64,000 nt of DNA from NCBI RefSeq assembly GCF_902833905.1, contig NZ_CADFGP010000015.1:1-64000 (forward strand). Reading direction: 5' to 3'. This stretch comes from Paraburkholderia tuberum STM678 (GTDB lineage Bacteria > Pseudomonadota > Gammaproteobacteria > Burkholderiales > Burkholderiaceae). Of this stretch, positions 18,342 to 26,157 are shown piece after piece. Positions within the stretch are counted from its first letter, which is position 1. Every line of letters starts with the position of its first letter. The translations under genes were made by a program, and so were the position numbers. The notes beneath the pieces are model-generated. The model saw nothing but the letters and a program-made list of their open reading frames with translations. It was not told the origin of the DNA and did no database searches.

Positions 18342-18379
18342 AAAGCAAAACACCCCGCCTTGGCGGGGTGTTTTGCTTT
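18342..18379. terminator. Strong bidirectional terminator
   Basis: Perfect 18-bp arms (18342-18359 and 18362-18379) with a 2-nt centre: AAAGCAAAACACCCCGCC and its inverse. A-rich and T-rich ends let it work for the cytochrome genes on the plus strand and for the DUF1841 operon on the minus strand. Confidence 0.85.
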
Positions 18380-18435
18380 GAGGGCGTCGTACCTCGGCGT
18401 GCTGGCGTCGTGCCGCGCCGGCGTTTCCAGTCGCC

Positions 18436-18870
18436 TCAGTCGCGCGTCGCGCGCCGTTCGATGCGCTGCAGATACGCGTCCGTGTCCGGCGGCGTGCCGG
18501 TGCGCTGCGCTTCCCAGATGGTTTCGCCGAGGCAGTCCATGATCGCGTGCTGCGCCTCGTGCGTCGAGCCGAGGCGCGCGGCGAGCCGCTCATGCGCGGC
18601 TCGAATGCCGGGCGGCTGATCGATCGACAACTGCTCGGAGATCGCCAGGTGCATCGACAGGTGCAGGAACGGATTGGTCTGGCCGCGCTCCGGCGAATAG
18701 TCCTGCGCCTGGGCGGCGGGACCATCGGCGAGATCGGCGTGATATTCGGGATGCTCGACGATCCAGTCGGCGGCGATCGCCTCGAGCGGCGTCAAAATCT
18801 CGCCCTGGCGTTGTTTGCGCCAGGTGTCGGTGAAAAAGAGGCGAACTTCGTCGCGGCTGGGATTGAACAT
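18436..18870 (-). CDS. DUF1841-family protein
   Basis: 144 residues. The family opening MFNPSRDEVRLFFTDTWRK is present, followed by LTPLEAIAADWI, HPEYH, and NPFLHLSMHLAISEQLSIDQP. These mark DUF1841, a beta/gamma-proteobacterial family of unknown function. It lies 144 bp after nth on the same strand, the common rsxB-nth-DUF1841 order in Burkholderiales. It is a soluble, acidic, helical protein. No catalytic motif was recognised. Confidence 0.9.
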   Translation of the reverse strand: MFNPSRDEVRLFFTDTWRKQRQGEILTPLEAIAADWIVEHPEYHADLADGPAAQAQDYSPERGQTNPFLHLSMHLAISEQLSIDQPPGIRAAHERLAARLGSTHEAQHAIMDCLGETIWEAQRTGTPPDTDAYLQRIERRATRD

Positions 18871-19014
18871 CGTGGAACCGGTGCGTGGGAGTGGAGACGC
18901 GGAGCGCGACGGTGCGGGTCCGCAGTGCGCGCTGCGCGTAAGGCACTATTTTACGCGGCGGCCGCGTGGGCTGCAGGCGCGCTGCACGGCCTCGGGTTTC
19001 GAGCTGGGCCGGCC

Positions 19015-19659
19015 TTATAGATCGGGTGGCGGGGTCTTCGGCCGGAACTCGCACAGCGGCTCGATCGCGCAATGCCAGCATTCGGGGCGGCGCGCCTTGC
19101 ACACGTAGCGTCCATGCAGGATCAGCCAGTGGTGCGCATCCTGCCTGAATTCGGCGGGCGTGAATTTTTCGAGTGCCGCTTCGACCGCGCGCACGTCCTT
19201 GCCGGGCGCGAGGCCGGTGCGGTTGGCGACGCGGAAAATGTGCGTGTCGACCGCGATGGTCGGATGGCCGAATGCGGTGTTCAGGATCACGTTGGCCGTT
19301 TTGCGGCCGACACCGGGCAGCCCTTCGAGTGCCTCGCGATCCTCCGGCACCTCGCCGCCATACTGGTCGAGCAGAATGCGGCAGGTCGCGATTACGTTCT
19401 TCGCCTTCGTGCGATACAGACCGATCGTCCTGATATAGCTCGCGACACCTTCCTCGCCGAGGTCGAACACCTTCTGCGGCGTGTTCGCGACCGGAAACAT
19501 CCTGCGCATCGCCTTGTTGACCGACACGTCGGTCGCCTGCGCCGACAACAGCACCGCGATCAGCAGTTCGAACGGCGTCGTGTACTCGAGCTCGGTGGTC
19601 GGATGCGGATTGAGGCTCTGAAGCGTTTCGTAGATCGCGCGGCGTTTGTTCGCGTTCAT
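19015..19659 (-). CDS. nth: Endonuclease III
   Basis: 214 residues. A base-excision DNA glycosylase/AP lyase that removes oxidised pyrimidines. It has the helix-hairpin-helix LEGLPGVGRKTANVIL with the catalytic Lys, the catalytic Asp in AVDTHIFRV, and the C-terminal iron-sulfur loop CKARRPECWHCAIEPLC (C-x6-C-x2-C-x5-C). ATG 19659 begins the family N-terminus MNANKRRAIYETL; the frame extends to 19797 without similarity. It starts 43 bp after the rsxB stop, indicating one transcript. Confidence 0.97.
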   Translation of the reverse strand: MNANKRRAIYETLQSLNPHPTTELEYTTPFELLIAVLLSAQATDVSVNKAMRRMFPVANTPQKVFDLGEEGVASYIRTIGLYRTKAKNVIATCRILLDQYGGEVPEDREALEGLPGVGRKTANVILNTAFGHPTIAVDTHIFRVANRTGLAPGKDVRAVEAALEKFTPAEFRQDAHHWLILHGRYVCKARRPECWHCAIEPLCEFRPKTPPPDL

Positions 19660-19702
19660 GCGGAGCGGGTCCGTGTGAGTGGGCCTGGTTGCGTCGGCGT
19701 GG

Positions 19703-20599
19703 TCAGCGCGCGGTTGGCGGTGAGTTGGACGGTGGATTGGACTCATTTGACTCGTCGGACTGCTGCTCCGAGCCGGGCGTGTCGCCACCGCTGGCAAGAC
19801 CGAGACGGCGGCGGCGCGCTTCGGCGGCGTCGATCTGTGCCTGCACGTCGGCGCTGACGTTCTCGGTGTTCAGCGGTCCCTCGCCTTTCGCGGCCAAGTC
19901 TTCCTTCTTCTTGCGCGCGCGTTCGAGCGCGGCCTGGATGATCGCGCGTTTCTTCGCTTCCGCGTCGTCCGCAATCGGGGCGGCGGGAGCCTCGGACGGC
20001 ACTGTCGCGGCGTTTGCCGCAACCGCGTCCGGCGCAGCCGGCGGCGCGCTTGCGGCTCGCCGCGCCGCAGCGCGCGCTTCGGCGGCGTCGCGCTCGCGCG
20101 CGAGACGGGTCTCGTGGCGGTTATGACGCGCCCGCGCCGCGTCCGCGTGGCTTTGGCTCCATGCATCCCAGCCGGTGGCCTCGCCGGTCACGGGGAGCAT
20201 CGTGATGCAGTCGACCGGGCAGGGCGGCACGCACAGGTCGCAGCCGGTGCATAGCTCGGCGACCACGGAGTGCATCTGTTTCGGTGCGCCAACTATCGCG
20301 TCGACCGGACACGCCTGCATGCACAGCGTGCAGCCGATGCACACCTGTTCGTCGATAACCGCCAACGGACGCGGACGTTCGACGCCATTGGCCGAATTGA
20401 GCGGAATCACCGGTTTGCCGAGCAGCGCGGCGAGGCGCGCGATGCCCTCGGCGCCGCCGGGCGGGCACTGGTTATAGTTCGCCTCGCCATTGGCGACGGC
20501 TTCGGCATACGGACGGCATGCGGGATAACCGCACTTCGTGCATTGCGTTTGGGGCAGCAGATCTTCGATGCGATCCGCGAGTGTTTTGACGTCTGTCAC
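19703..20599 (-). CDS. rsxB: RnfB/RsxB-type ferredoxin subunit with long charged tail
   Basis: 298 residues. Residues 20-45 form the 4Fe-4S Fes domain ([12 protein letters not shown] then QCPPGG). Two ferredoxin clusters follow: [16 protein letters not shown] and [17 protein letters not shown] long Ala/Arg/Glu-rich tail (150-298) includes [15 protein letters not shown]. It lacks the N-terminal membrane anchor of classical RnfB, and no other Rnf/Rsx subunit is nearby. It may therefore act as a soluble electron carrier, possibly for the iron-sulfur enzyme endonuclease III encoded downstream; that link is only contextual. Confidence 0.88.
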   Translation of the reverse strand: MTDVKTLADRIEDLLPQTQCTKCGYPACRPYAEAVANGEANYNQCPPGGAEGIARLAALLGKPVIPLNSANGVERPRPLAVIDEQVCIGCTLCMQACPVDAIVGAPKQMHSVVAELCTGCDLCVPPCPVDCITMLPVTGEATGWDAWSQSHADAARARHNRHETRLARERDAAEARAAARRAASAPPAAPDAVAANAATVPSEAPAAPIADDAEAKKRAIIQAALERARKKKEDLAAKGEGPLNTENVSADVQAQIDAAEARRRRLGLASGGDTPGSEQQSDESNESNPPSNSPPTAR

Positions 20600-20672
20600 G
20601 GTTGCGGCGCGGGGGTTTGCCGTGCGATCGCACGACCTGAACTAAATAGCACATTATCGCCGATTTCCCGGA

Positions 20673-20700
20673 TTGCCATTCGCAATCCATGTGCCATAAT
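20673..20700 (+). promoter_or_regulatory. Sigma-70-type promoter upstream of the TetR gene
   Basis: TTGCCA at 20673-20678 and CATAAT at 20695-20700 are separated by 16 bp, each one mismatch from consensus. The leader to ATG 20840 would be about 130 nt. Confidence 0.5.
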
Positions 20701-20839
20701 CGAAGCGCTTCATTCGAAAGACCGCAGAAAAGGGTGTGTTTCCCAACCATGACGCGCCCGCTAAACGCCGCCACAAAAAGGCTCGAGGAGAGGCCGGCGG
20801 CGCAATCCGGAGAACGCGGCTCACGAAGACGATGCCACC

Positions 20840-21472
20840 ATGAATCAGCCGAAAATCAAAAGAGATCCTGAAGGCACGAGGCGCCGCATCTTGCTCGCGG
20901 CGGCGGAAGAGTTTGCAAATGGAGGGCTGTTCGGCGCGCGGGTCGATCAGATCGCTCGCCGCGCGGAAACCAATGAACGAATGCTCTATTACTACTTCGG
21001 TAGCAAGGAGCAGCTATTCACCGCGGTACTCGAGCACGCGTTCAGCGCGCTCAACGAAGCGGAACGCACGCTCGAACTCAACGGAATCGCGCCGGTCGAG
21101 GCGGTTACGCGCCTCGCGCATTTCGTGTGGGACTACTACCGCGATCATCCCGAGTTGTTGAGGCTCATCAACAACGAGAATCTGCATGAAGCACGCTATA
21201 TGCAGAAGTCCACGCGCATACGCGAAATGATCTCGCCGATCGTCGCCACGCTCGGCGGCATTCTCGAACGTGGGCAGCGCGCGGGACTGTTTCGCACGAA
21301 CATCGACCCGCTGCGCTTTTACGTGACGCTCTCGGGCATGGGCTACTACATCGTGTCGAACCGTTTCACGCTCGAGGCGACGCTCGGCCGCGATTTCAGC
21401 AGCGCCGCCGAACGCAGCGAGGTGATTCAGATGAATACCGAACTGCTGCTCGCGTATTTGTTGAGAAAGTAA
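20840..21472 (+). CDS. TetR/AcrR-family transcriptional regulator
   Basis: 210 residues. Residues about 13-60 form the TetR helix-turn-helix: TRRRILLAAAEEFANGGL, ARVDQIARRAETNERMLYYYF, GSKEQLFTAVLEHAF. The C-terminal ligand domain contains YYRDHPELLRLINNENLHEA, similar to the TetR_C group near fatty-acid or drug regulators. It is probably a dimeric repressor; the ligand is unknown. It converges on phaZ across a shared terminator, so neighbour regulation is possible but not shown. Confidence 0.92.
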   Translation: MNQPKIKRDPEGTRRRILLAAAEEFANGGLFGARVDQIARRAETNERMLYYYFGSKEQLFTAVLEHAFSALNEAERTLELNGIAPVEAVTRLAHFVWDYYRDHPELLRLINNENLHEARYMQKSTRIREMISPIVATLGGILERGQRAGLFRTNIDPLRFYVTLSGMGYYIVSNRFTLEATLGRDFSSAAERSEVIQMNTELLLAYLLRK

Positions 21473-21533
21473 CGGGCAGTGCCGCGGTGATCATGGCCGT
21501 GGCAAAAAATCAGTATCACGAACAAAGCGCGAT

Positions 21534-21572
21534 AAAAAAGCCAACGGCCTCGAACGGGACCGTTGGCTTTTT
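21534..21572. terminator. Bidirectional terminator between TetR and phaZ
   Basis: Arms with GCCAACGG (21540-21547) and CCGTTGGC (21560-21567), a 12-nt loop, A-rich sequence before and TTTTT after. It serves both convergent genes, whose stops are at 21472 and 21596. Confidence 0.85.
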
Positions 21573-21595
21573 ATATGCCAGTGCAAGTTTGATGC

Positions 21596-22873
21596 TCAGG
21601 CTTCGACTTTTTCTTTCGCCGTTTTTGCTGCCTTGTTGTGCTCGAGAATGAAGTCGCGCAATTGCGGGTAAATGATCGTGCGCCAGCGGCGGCCCGAGAA
21701 AATGCCGTAGTGGCCGCATTTCTCCGCAGTGAAGTGACGCTTGTTCTTCGCCGGAATGCCGCTGCACAAGTCGTGCGCCGCGTAAGTCTGGCCGTCGCCG
21801 GAAATGTCGTCGAGTTCACCTTCGATCGTAAACAGCGCGGTCGTCGTGATGTCCTGCGGCCGCACCGGTTCGCCGTTGACGACCCACGTGCCCTCGGCAA
21901 GACGGAACTCCTGGAACACGACGCGGATCGTGTCGAGGTAATAATCGGCATCCATGTCGAGCACCGCGTTGTACTCGTCGTAGAAGCGGCGGTGCGCTTC
22001 GGCGTCGTCCTCGTCGCCGCGCAGCAGGCTCTGGTAGAAATCCCAGTGCGACGCCGCGTGACGCTCCGGATTCATCGCGACGAAACCGGTGTGCTGCAGG
22101 AAGCCGGGATAGACCTTGCGGCCCGCGCCGGGATAGTTCGGCGGCACCGTGAAGATCACGTTGTTCTCGAACCACTCGTACGAGTGCTGCGTGGCCAGCG
22201 AATTGACCGAGGTCGGGCTCTTTCGTGCGTCGATCGGGCCACCCATCATGGTCATCGTGCGCGGCGTGTCCTCGCCGCGGCTCGCCATCAGCGAAATGGC
22301 GGCGAGCACCGGCACGGTCGGCTGGCACACCGAGATCACGTGCAGATTCTTCGCGCCGATATGGCGAATGAATTCCTGGATATACGCGATGTAGTCGTTC
22401 AGACCGAACCAGCCGGCTTCTAGCGGCACCATGCGCGCGTCGAGCCAGTCGGTGATGTAGACCTTGTGGTCTTGCAGCAACGTGCGCACGGTATCGCGTA
22501 GCAGTGTGGCGTGGTGTCCTGACAACGGTGCGCAGACGAGCACGACCGGTTCGTCTTTCAATTGGCTGACAGCTTCGCTGTCGTCCGCGAAGCGCTTGAA
22601 GCGCATCAGACGGCAGAACGGCTTTTCGATGAACGTCTGCTCGACGATCGGAATGTTATGGCCGTCTTTGACAATCTGGTGAATATTGAACTCGGGCTTT
22701 TCGTAGTCCTTGCCGAGCCGGTAAAGCAGTTCGTAGCCGGCGGAAAGGCGCGTGGCGCCCGGAACATACGCTAGCGGACTGGCCGGATTCGCAAATGATT
22801 TCGATGCGGCCTGAGCCCAGGCGGTGAGGGGGCTCAACATCGCCCGCTGGAATTCATGAAATTGATAGAGCAT
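21596..22873 (-). CDS. phaZ: Intracellular polyhydroxyalkanoate depolymerase
   Basis: 425 residues, close to Ralstonia PhaZ1 (419). It mobilises stored PHB granules in the cytoplasm. The catalytic triad known from Ralstonia can be placed exactly: Cys183 in VISVCQPTVP, Asp355 in EGELDD and His388 in EKCGHYGIFSG. The enzyme uses cysteine in place of the lipase-box serine. ATG 22873 begins the family start MLYQFHEFQRAML. A minus-strand promoter with a palindrome lies about 100 bp upstream. Confidence 0.97.
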   Translation of the reverse strand: MLYQFHEFQRAMLSPLTAWAQAASKSFANPASPLAYVPGATRLSAGYELLYRLGKDYEKPEFNIHQIVKDGHNIPIVEQTFIEKPFCRLMRFKRFADDSEAVSQLKDEPVVLVCAPLSGHHATLLRDTVRTLLQDHKVYITDWLDARMVPLEAGWFGLNDYIAYIQEFIRHIGAKNLHVISVCQPTVPVLAAISLMASRGEDTPRTMTMMGGPIDARKSPTSVNSLATQHSYEWFENNVIFTVPPNYPGAGRKVYPGFLQHTGFVAMNPERHAASHWDFYQSLLRGDEDDAEAHRRFYDEYNAVLDMDADYYLDTIRVVFQEFRLAEGTWVVNGEPVRPQDITTTALFTIEGELDDISGDGQTYAAHDLCSGIPAKNKRHFTAEKCGHYGIFSGRRWRTIIYPQLRDFILEHNKAAKTAKEKVEA

Positions 22874-22960
22874 GTTTGCTCCGTTTTAAGCGGTTCGCAT
22901 GGGGCTTCGCAAACACGCGTGAGGCGTTGCGGCGGGCCATTGTGGTTGTAGGCACATTAT

Positions 22961-23010
22961 TGTCGGCCGACAGTCAGATCGATAATATCGAATAAGGTAA
23001 ATTTGTGCAA
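22961..23010 (-). promoter_or_regulatory. phaZ promoter with downstream palindromic site
   Basis: On the minus strand, TTGCAC (23010-23005) and TATTAT (22987-22982) are 17 bp apart, giving a start near 22975. A perfect 12-bp palindrome, TGTCGGCCGACA (22961-22972), sits just past that point, where a repressor could bind. The regulator is unknown. Confidence 0.5.
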
Positions 23011-23052
23011 TGCAACAATATTCGCATTCAGTGTACGCAAATTGTCACTGCG

Positions 23053-24930
23053 TCATGCTAATGGCGATGCTGCTCCGCCGCTATCAGGGCTTGCCTGAAC
23101 CTCAAGCTCCATCGCGCGCGCCGGATGGCCGGTCGCCTGCGCCATCTCCTGCTCGTGCTTCATCAGGTTCAGTCCGGTGTTCACGAGCGCAACGTGGGAG
23201 AACGCCTGCGGAAAATTGCCGACGAGACGTTTATCGACCGGGTCGTACTCCTCGGACAGCAGGCCGACGTCGTTGCACAGCGCGAGCAGCCGCTCGTACA
23301 TCTCGGTTGCTTCCTGCACGCGTCCCTGCAGCGCAAGGTTATCCACCATCCAGAACGAACACGCAAGAAAGGTGCCTTCCCCCGGTGGCAAGCCGTCGTC
23401 GTATTCCGTGGTGCGGTAGCGCAGCACGAAGCCGCCGTGCATCAGGTCCCGCTCGATCGCCTCGACCGTGCCCTTGATGCGCGGATCCTGCGGCGGCAGG
23501 AAGGCGACCAGCGGCATCAGCAGCACGCTCGCGTCGAGCTGATCGCTGCCGTAGTACTGCGAGAACGCGTTGAGCTGCGGATTCCACGCCTTCTCGCAGA
23601 CCTCGGCGTGGATCGTGTCACGCGTCGCGCGCCATTCGTCGAGGGGGCCGTCGAGCTTGAACATTTCGGCCGAGCGGATCGCGCGGTCGAACGCGACCCA
23701 CGCCATCACCTTCGAGAACGTGAAATGCTCGGGGCCGCCGCGCGTCTCCCAGATGCCTTCGTCGGGTTCGCGCCAGATCGTGCTCAGGTGCTCGAGCAGC
23801 GCGCGCTGCACGCTCCACGCGGTGACGTCCGCCTGCAGGCCGCCGACGCGCGCCAGATGCAGCGCGTTCATCACCTCGCCGTAGACGTCGAGCTGACGCT
23901 GCCCGACCGCATTGTTGCCGATGCGCACCGGTTTCGCGCCCTCGTAGCCGGGCAGCCAGTCGATTTCGGATTCGGGCAGGCGCCGCTCGCCGCCGATGCC
24001 GTACATGATCTGCAACTGGTCCGGCGCGCCCGCCATCACGCGGCCGAGCCAGCTGCGCCAGGCGCGCGCTTCGTCGTAGTAGCCGCCGCGCATCATCGCG
24101 AGCAGCGTGATGGTCGCGTCGCGCAGCCAGCAGTAGCGGTAGTCCCAGTTGCGCGTGCCGCCGAGCCGCTCGGGCAGCGACGTGGTCGGCGCCGCGACGA
24201 TGCCGCCGGTCGGCTCGTAGGCGAGCGCGCGCAGCGTGATCAGCGAGCGGCGGATCGGCCCGGCCCAGCGTCCTTCGACGGTGCCGCGCGCCGCCCATTC
24301 GAGCCAGTGGTTCTCGGTGCGCGCGAGCGACGTGTGCGGATCGCGCGCGGGCGGAATGCGCAGATGCGACGCCGCGTACGCGAGCGAGAACGGCACGCGC
24401 TCGCCCTCGGTTACCGTGAATTCCGCGACGGTCTTCATGTCTTCGCCGTGCAGTTCGACCGGCGTGCGCAGCACCGCGTTGTCGGGGCCGACGATCGCCT
24501 TGATGCCGCTGTCGTGCTTGAGCTTGTCGACCCATGGAATCGAGAAGCCGTAGTCGAAGCGCAGCACGAGTTCCATCTTCATGCGCACGGTGCCGCGCTT
24601 GCCGACGACGATGCGGATCAGCTCCGACCAGCCGTTGCCGGGCGGCATGAAATCGATCAGCGTGACGGCGCCCTCGGGCGTTTCGAAGTCGGTTTCGAGG
24701 ATCAGCGTTTCGCCGCGATAGCGCCGCGTGATGGTCGGCGCGCCGTGCTCGCCCTCGGTGGCGGGGGCGATCAGCCAACGGCCGTTGTCGGGCGAGCCGA
24801 GCAGCGCGGCGAAGCAGGCGCCCGAGTCGAAGCGCGGCCAGCAGAGCCAGTCGACGGAACCCTCGCGGGAGATGAGCGCGGCGGTATGGCCGTCGCCGAT
24901 GAGTGCGTAGTCTTCGATGTGTGCAGGCAT
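23053..24930 (-). CDS. Glycoside hydrolase family 15 (glucoamylase/trehalase-like) protein
   Basis: 625 residues from ATG 24930; a GTG at 24972 adds 14 residues and cannot be excluded. The N-terminal beta domain starts MPAHIEDYALIGDGHTAALI and includes GSVDWLCWPRFDS. The (alpha/alpha)6 catalytic barrel shows GGTRNWDYRYCWLRDA, EPDEGIWE with a candidate catalytic Glu, FTFSKVMAWVAFDRAI, and EGTFLACSFWMVD. Members hydrolyse alpha-glucosidic bonds, including trehalose. There is no signal peptide, so it is cytoplasmic. No trehalose or glycogen genes are adjacent to define the substrate. Confidence 0.92.
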   Translation of the reverse strand: MPAHIEDYALIGDGHTAALISREGSVDWLCWPRFDSGACFAALLGSPDNGRWLIAPATEGEHGAPTITRRYRGETLILETDFETPEGAVTLIDFMPPGNGWSELIRIVVGKRGTVRMKMELVLRFDYGFSIPWVDKLKHDSGIKAIVGPDNAVLRTPVELHGEDMKTVAEFTVTEGERVPFSLAYAASHLRIPPARDPHTSLARTENHWLEWAARGTVEGRWAGPIRRSLITLRALAYEPTGGIVAAPTTSLPERLGGTRNWDYRYCWLRDATITLLAMMRGGYYDEARAWRSWLGRVMAGAPDQLQIMYGIGGERRLPESEIDWLPGYEGAKPVRIGNNAVGQRQLDVYGEVMNALHLARVGGLQADVTAWSVQRALLEHLSTIWREPDEGIWETRGGPEHFTFSKVMAWVAFDRAIRSAEMFKLDGPLDEWRATRDTIHAEVCEKAWNPQLNAFSQYYGSDQLDASVLLMPLVAFLPPQDPRIKGTVEAIERDLMHGGFVLRYRTTEYDDGLPPGEGTFLACSFWMVDNLALQGRVQEATEMYERLLALCNDVGLLSEEYDPVDKRLVGNFPQAFSHVALVNTGLNLMKHEQEMAQATGHPARAMELEVQASPDSGGAASPLA

Positions 24931-25054
24931 GGAAAGCGTGTCGGAAAACGAGTCGTTATTACGGACGGCCACAGCAGCCGCGCTTCGAGTGGGCGTTATT
25001 ACCGGACCACGATCGGCAGTGTTTGGTTCACCGCACAGTGCGGCAAAACGCGGG

Positions 25055-25084
25055 TTGGAAAATTGTCAAATCCATGCATACAAT
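25055..25084 (+). promoter_or_regulatory. Possible promoter for the small gene at 25175
   Basis: TTGGAA (25055-25060) and TACAAT (25079-25084) are separated by 18 bp, about 90 bp before ATG 25175, in a locally AT-rich stretch divergent from the GH15 gene. Confidence 0.45.
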
Positions 25085-25174
25085 TAAATTTCATGCCGAT
25101 GTTCGGCGACCTGCCGGACTGCGAATCGGCCTTGCTCATGGCGGTTGCAGACGCCGTTTCCGAGGACGAAAGCC

Positions 25175-25420
25175 ATGCTGAACCCTTCGAAATCCGATTG
25201 CATCACAATTCTCTCGGCCGCCAGCCAGCTTGCCGGCGACTCCATGTTGCCACTCGATCATGGCCGGCTCGGCCTGAGCCGCAACGGCATGCTGGCTGCC
25301 GCCTCCTTCCTGGTCGAGCGGGCCTGCTTCCGGCGCTATCAGCAGGATGCCGATCATTATGCGGTCGGCGCGCTGTCGTTGCAGGGGCGCCTGCGGCTCG
25401 AACAGCTGGCGAACGGTTGA
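25175..25420 (+). CDS. Small hypothetical protein
   Basis: 81 residues, not recognised. ATG 25175 is preceded by GAGG at about 8-9 nt; an ATG at 25145 in frame is less well placed. Codons end mostly in G or C and the product is balanced: GDSMLPLDHGRLGLSR, AAASFLVERACFRRYQQDAD. This supports real coding over a chance frame. It has no membrane segment or signal peptide. A promoter-like sequence lies upstream and a strong hairpin lies about 140 bp downstream. Function unknown. Confidence 0.55.
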   Translation: MLNPSKSDCITILSAASQLAGDSMLPLDHGRLGLSRNGMLAAASFLVERACFRRYQQDADHYAVGALSLQGRLRLEQLANG

Positions 25421-25558
25421 GCGGTAGGGCCGAGCGTTCGTAGCGCAGGTTCGTGGCGTATCCGCGCCGGCCATTCGCCGCATCCCTTCGTACCGCGCCT
25501 TCCCATTTCCTATCCGTATCTTCACGCCGCGTCGCGTCAGGTCGATCGTTCGCGTGGC

Positions 25559-25597
25559 GCGGGTATCGCGCGCGTCAATCTTGCGCGCGATACCCGC
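25559..25597. terminator. 15-bp perfect hairpin in the 25.4-25.7 kb gap
   Basis: GCGGGTATCGCGCGC (25559-25573) and its exact inverse (25583-25597) flank a 9-nt loop. It lacks a clear T-run on either side. It lies between two convergent small genes, within a 317-bp stretch (25421-25737) that otherwise shows no coding. Likely a terminator or a stable RNA-end structure. Confidence 0.5.
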
Positions 25598-25737
25598 TTC
25601 CCGCATATGTCACGGCGTGACATTTGCCGCGCTCTCACACTGGCGAGTGGCGCTGGCGCCCAGCGAACCTTCCCTTCGTGCGAAACCACCTCGATACCGG
25701 ACGCAAATCTCGCGCCCGGCGTCGTGGCACCTGTCGC

Positions 25738-25890
25738 TCACAGATGCGACGAGCCCACGCCGAAGATCCCGATGATGCCGATGATGATCAGGTAAAGCGC
25801 GACGATGTAGTTCAACAGGCGCGGCATGATCAGGATCAGGATGCCGGCGATCAGCGAAACGAGCGGGCCCAGGCTGAGAGTGACGTTCAT
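25738..25890 (-). CDS. DUF3096 small membrane protein
   Basis: 50 residues, nearly all membrane-embedded: MNVTLSLGPLVSLIAGILIL then IMPRLLNYIVALYLIIIGII. This is the DUF3096 pattern of two hydrophobic helices with a PRLLNYIVA turn. ATG 25890 has ACGGAG about 6 nt upstream; the open frame above it has no similarity. The function of the family is unknown; members are often stress-linked single genes. Confidence 0.85.
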   Translation of the reverse strand: MNVTLSLGPLVSLIAGILILIMPRLLNYIVALYLIIIGIIGIFGVGSSHL

Positions 25891-26157
25891 GGAGACTCCG
25901 TGGTTGAGACGCGTGATGCGCGATTGAGGAAACGATTGAAAAACGTCCCGCCGCGCGGGACCCAAGCCGCTGGCGCAGACCGTGCCGCAGCGATGGATTC
26001 ACTGCATGATCCGACCTGACGCTCTTATACTGACTTCGACAACAACAACGTGGAACGACGCTCGATTCGCGGCGCGGCAGACCAGACACCGTTACAACCG
26101 CTCGTACCCCGGCTCATACGCGAGCCCGTACCAGACAACCGATGTCGAGGAGGTCTC

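Noticed and set aside
23125..25443. 772-codon plus-strand open frame
   Set aside because: It is the shadow of the GH15 gene in high-GC codons, with Arg/His-rich composition and no family similarity.
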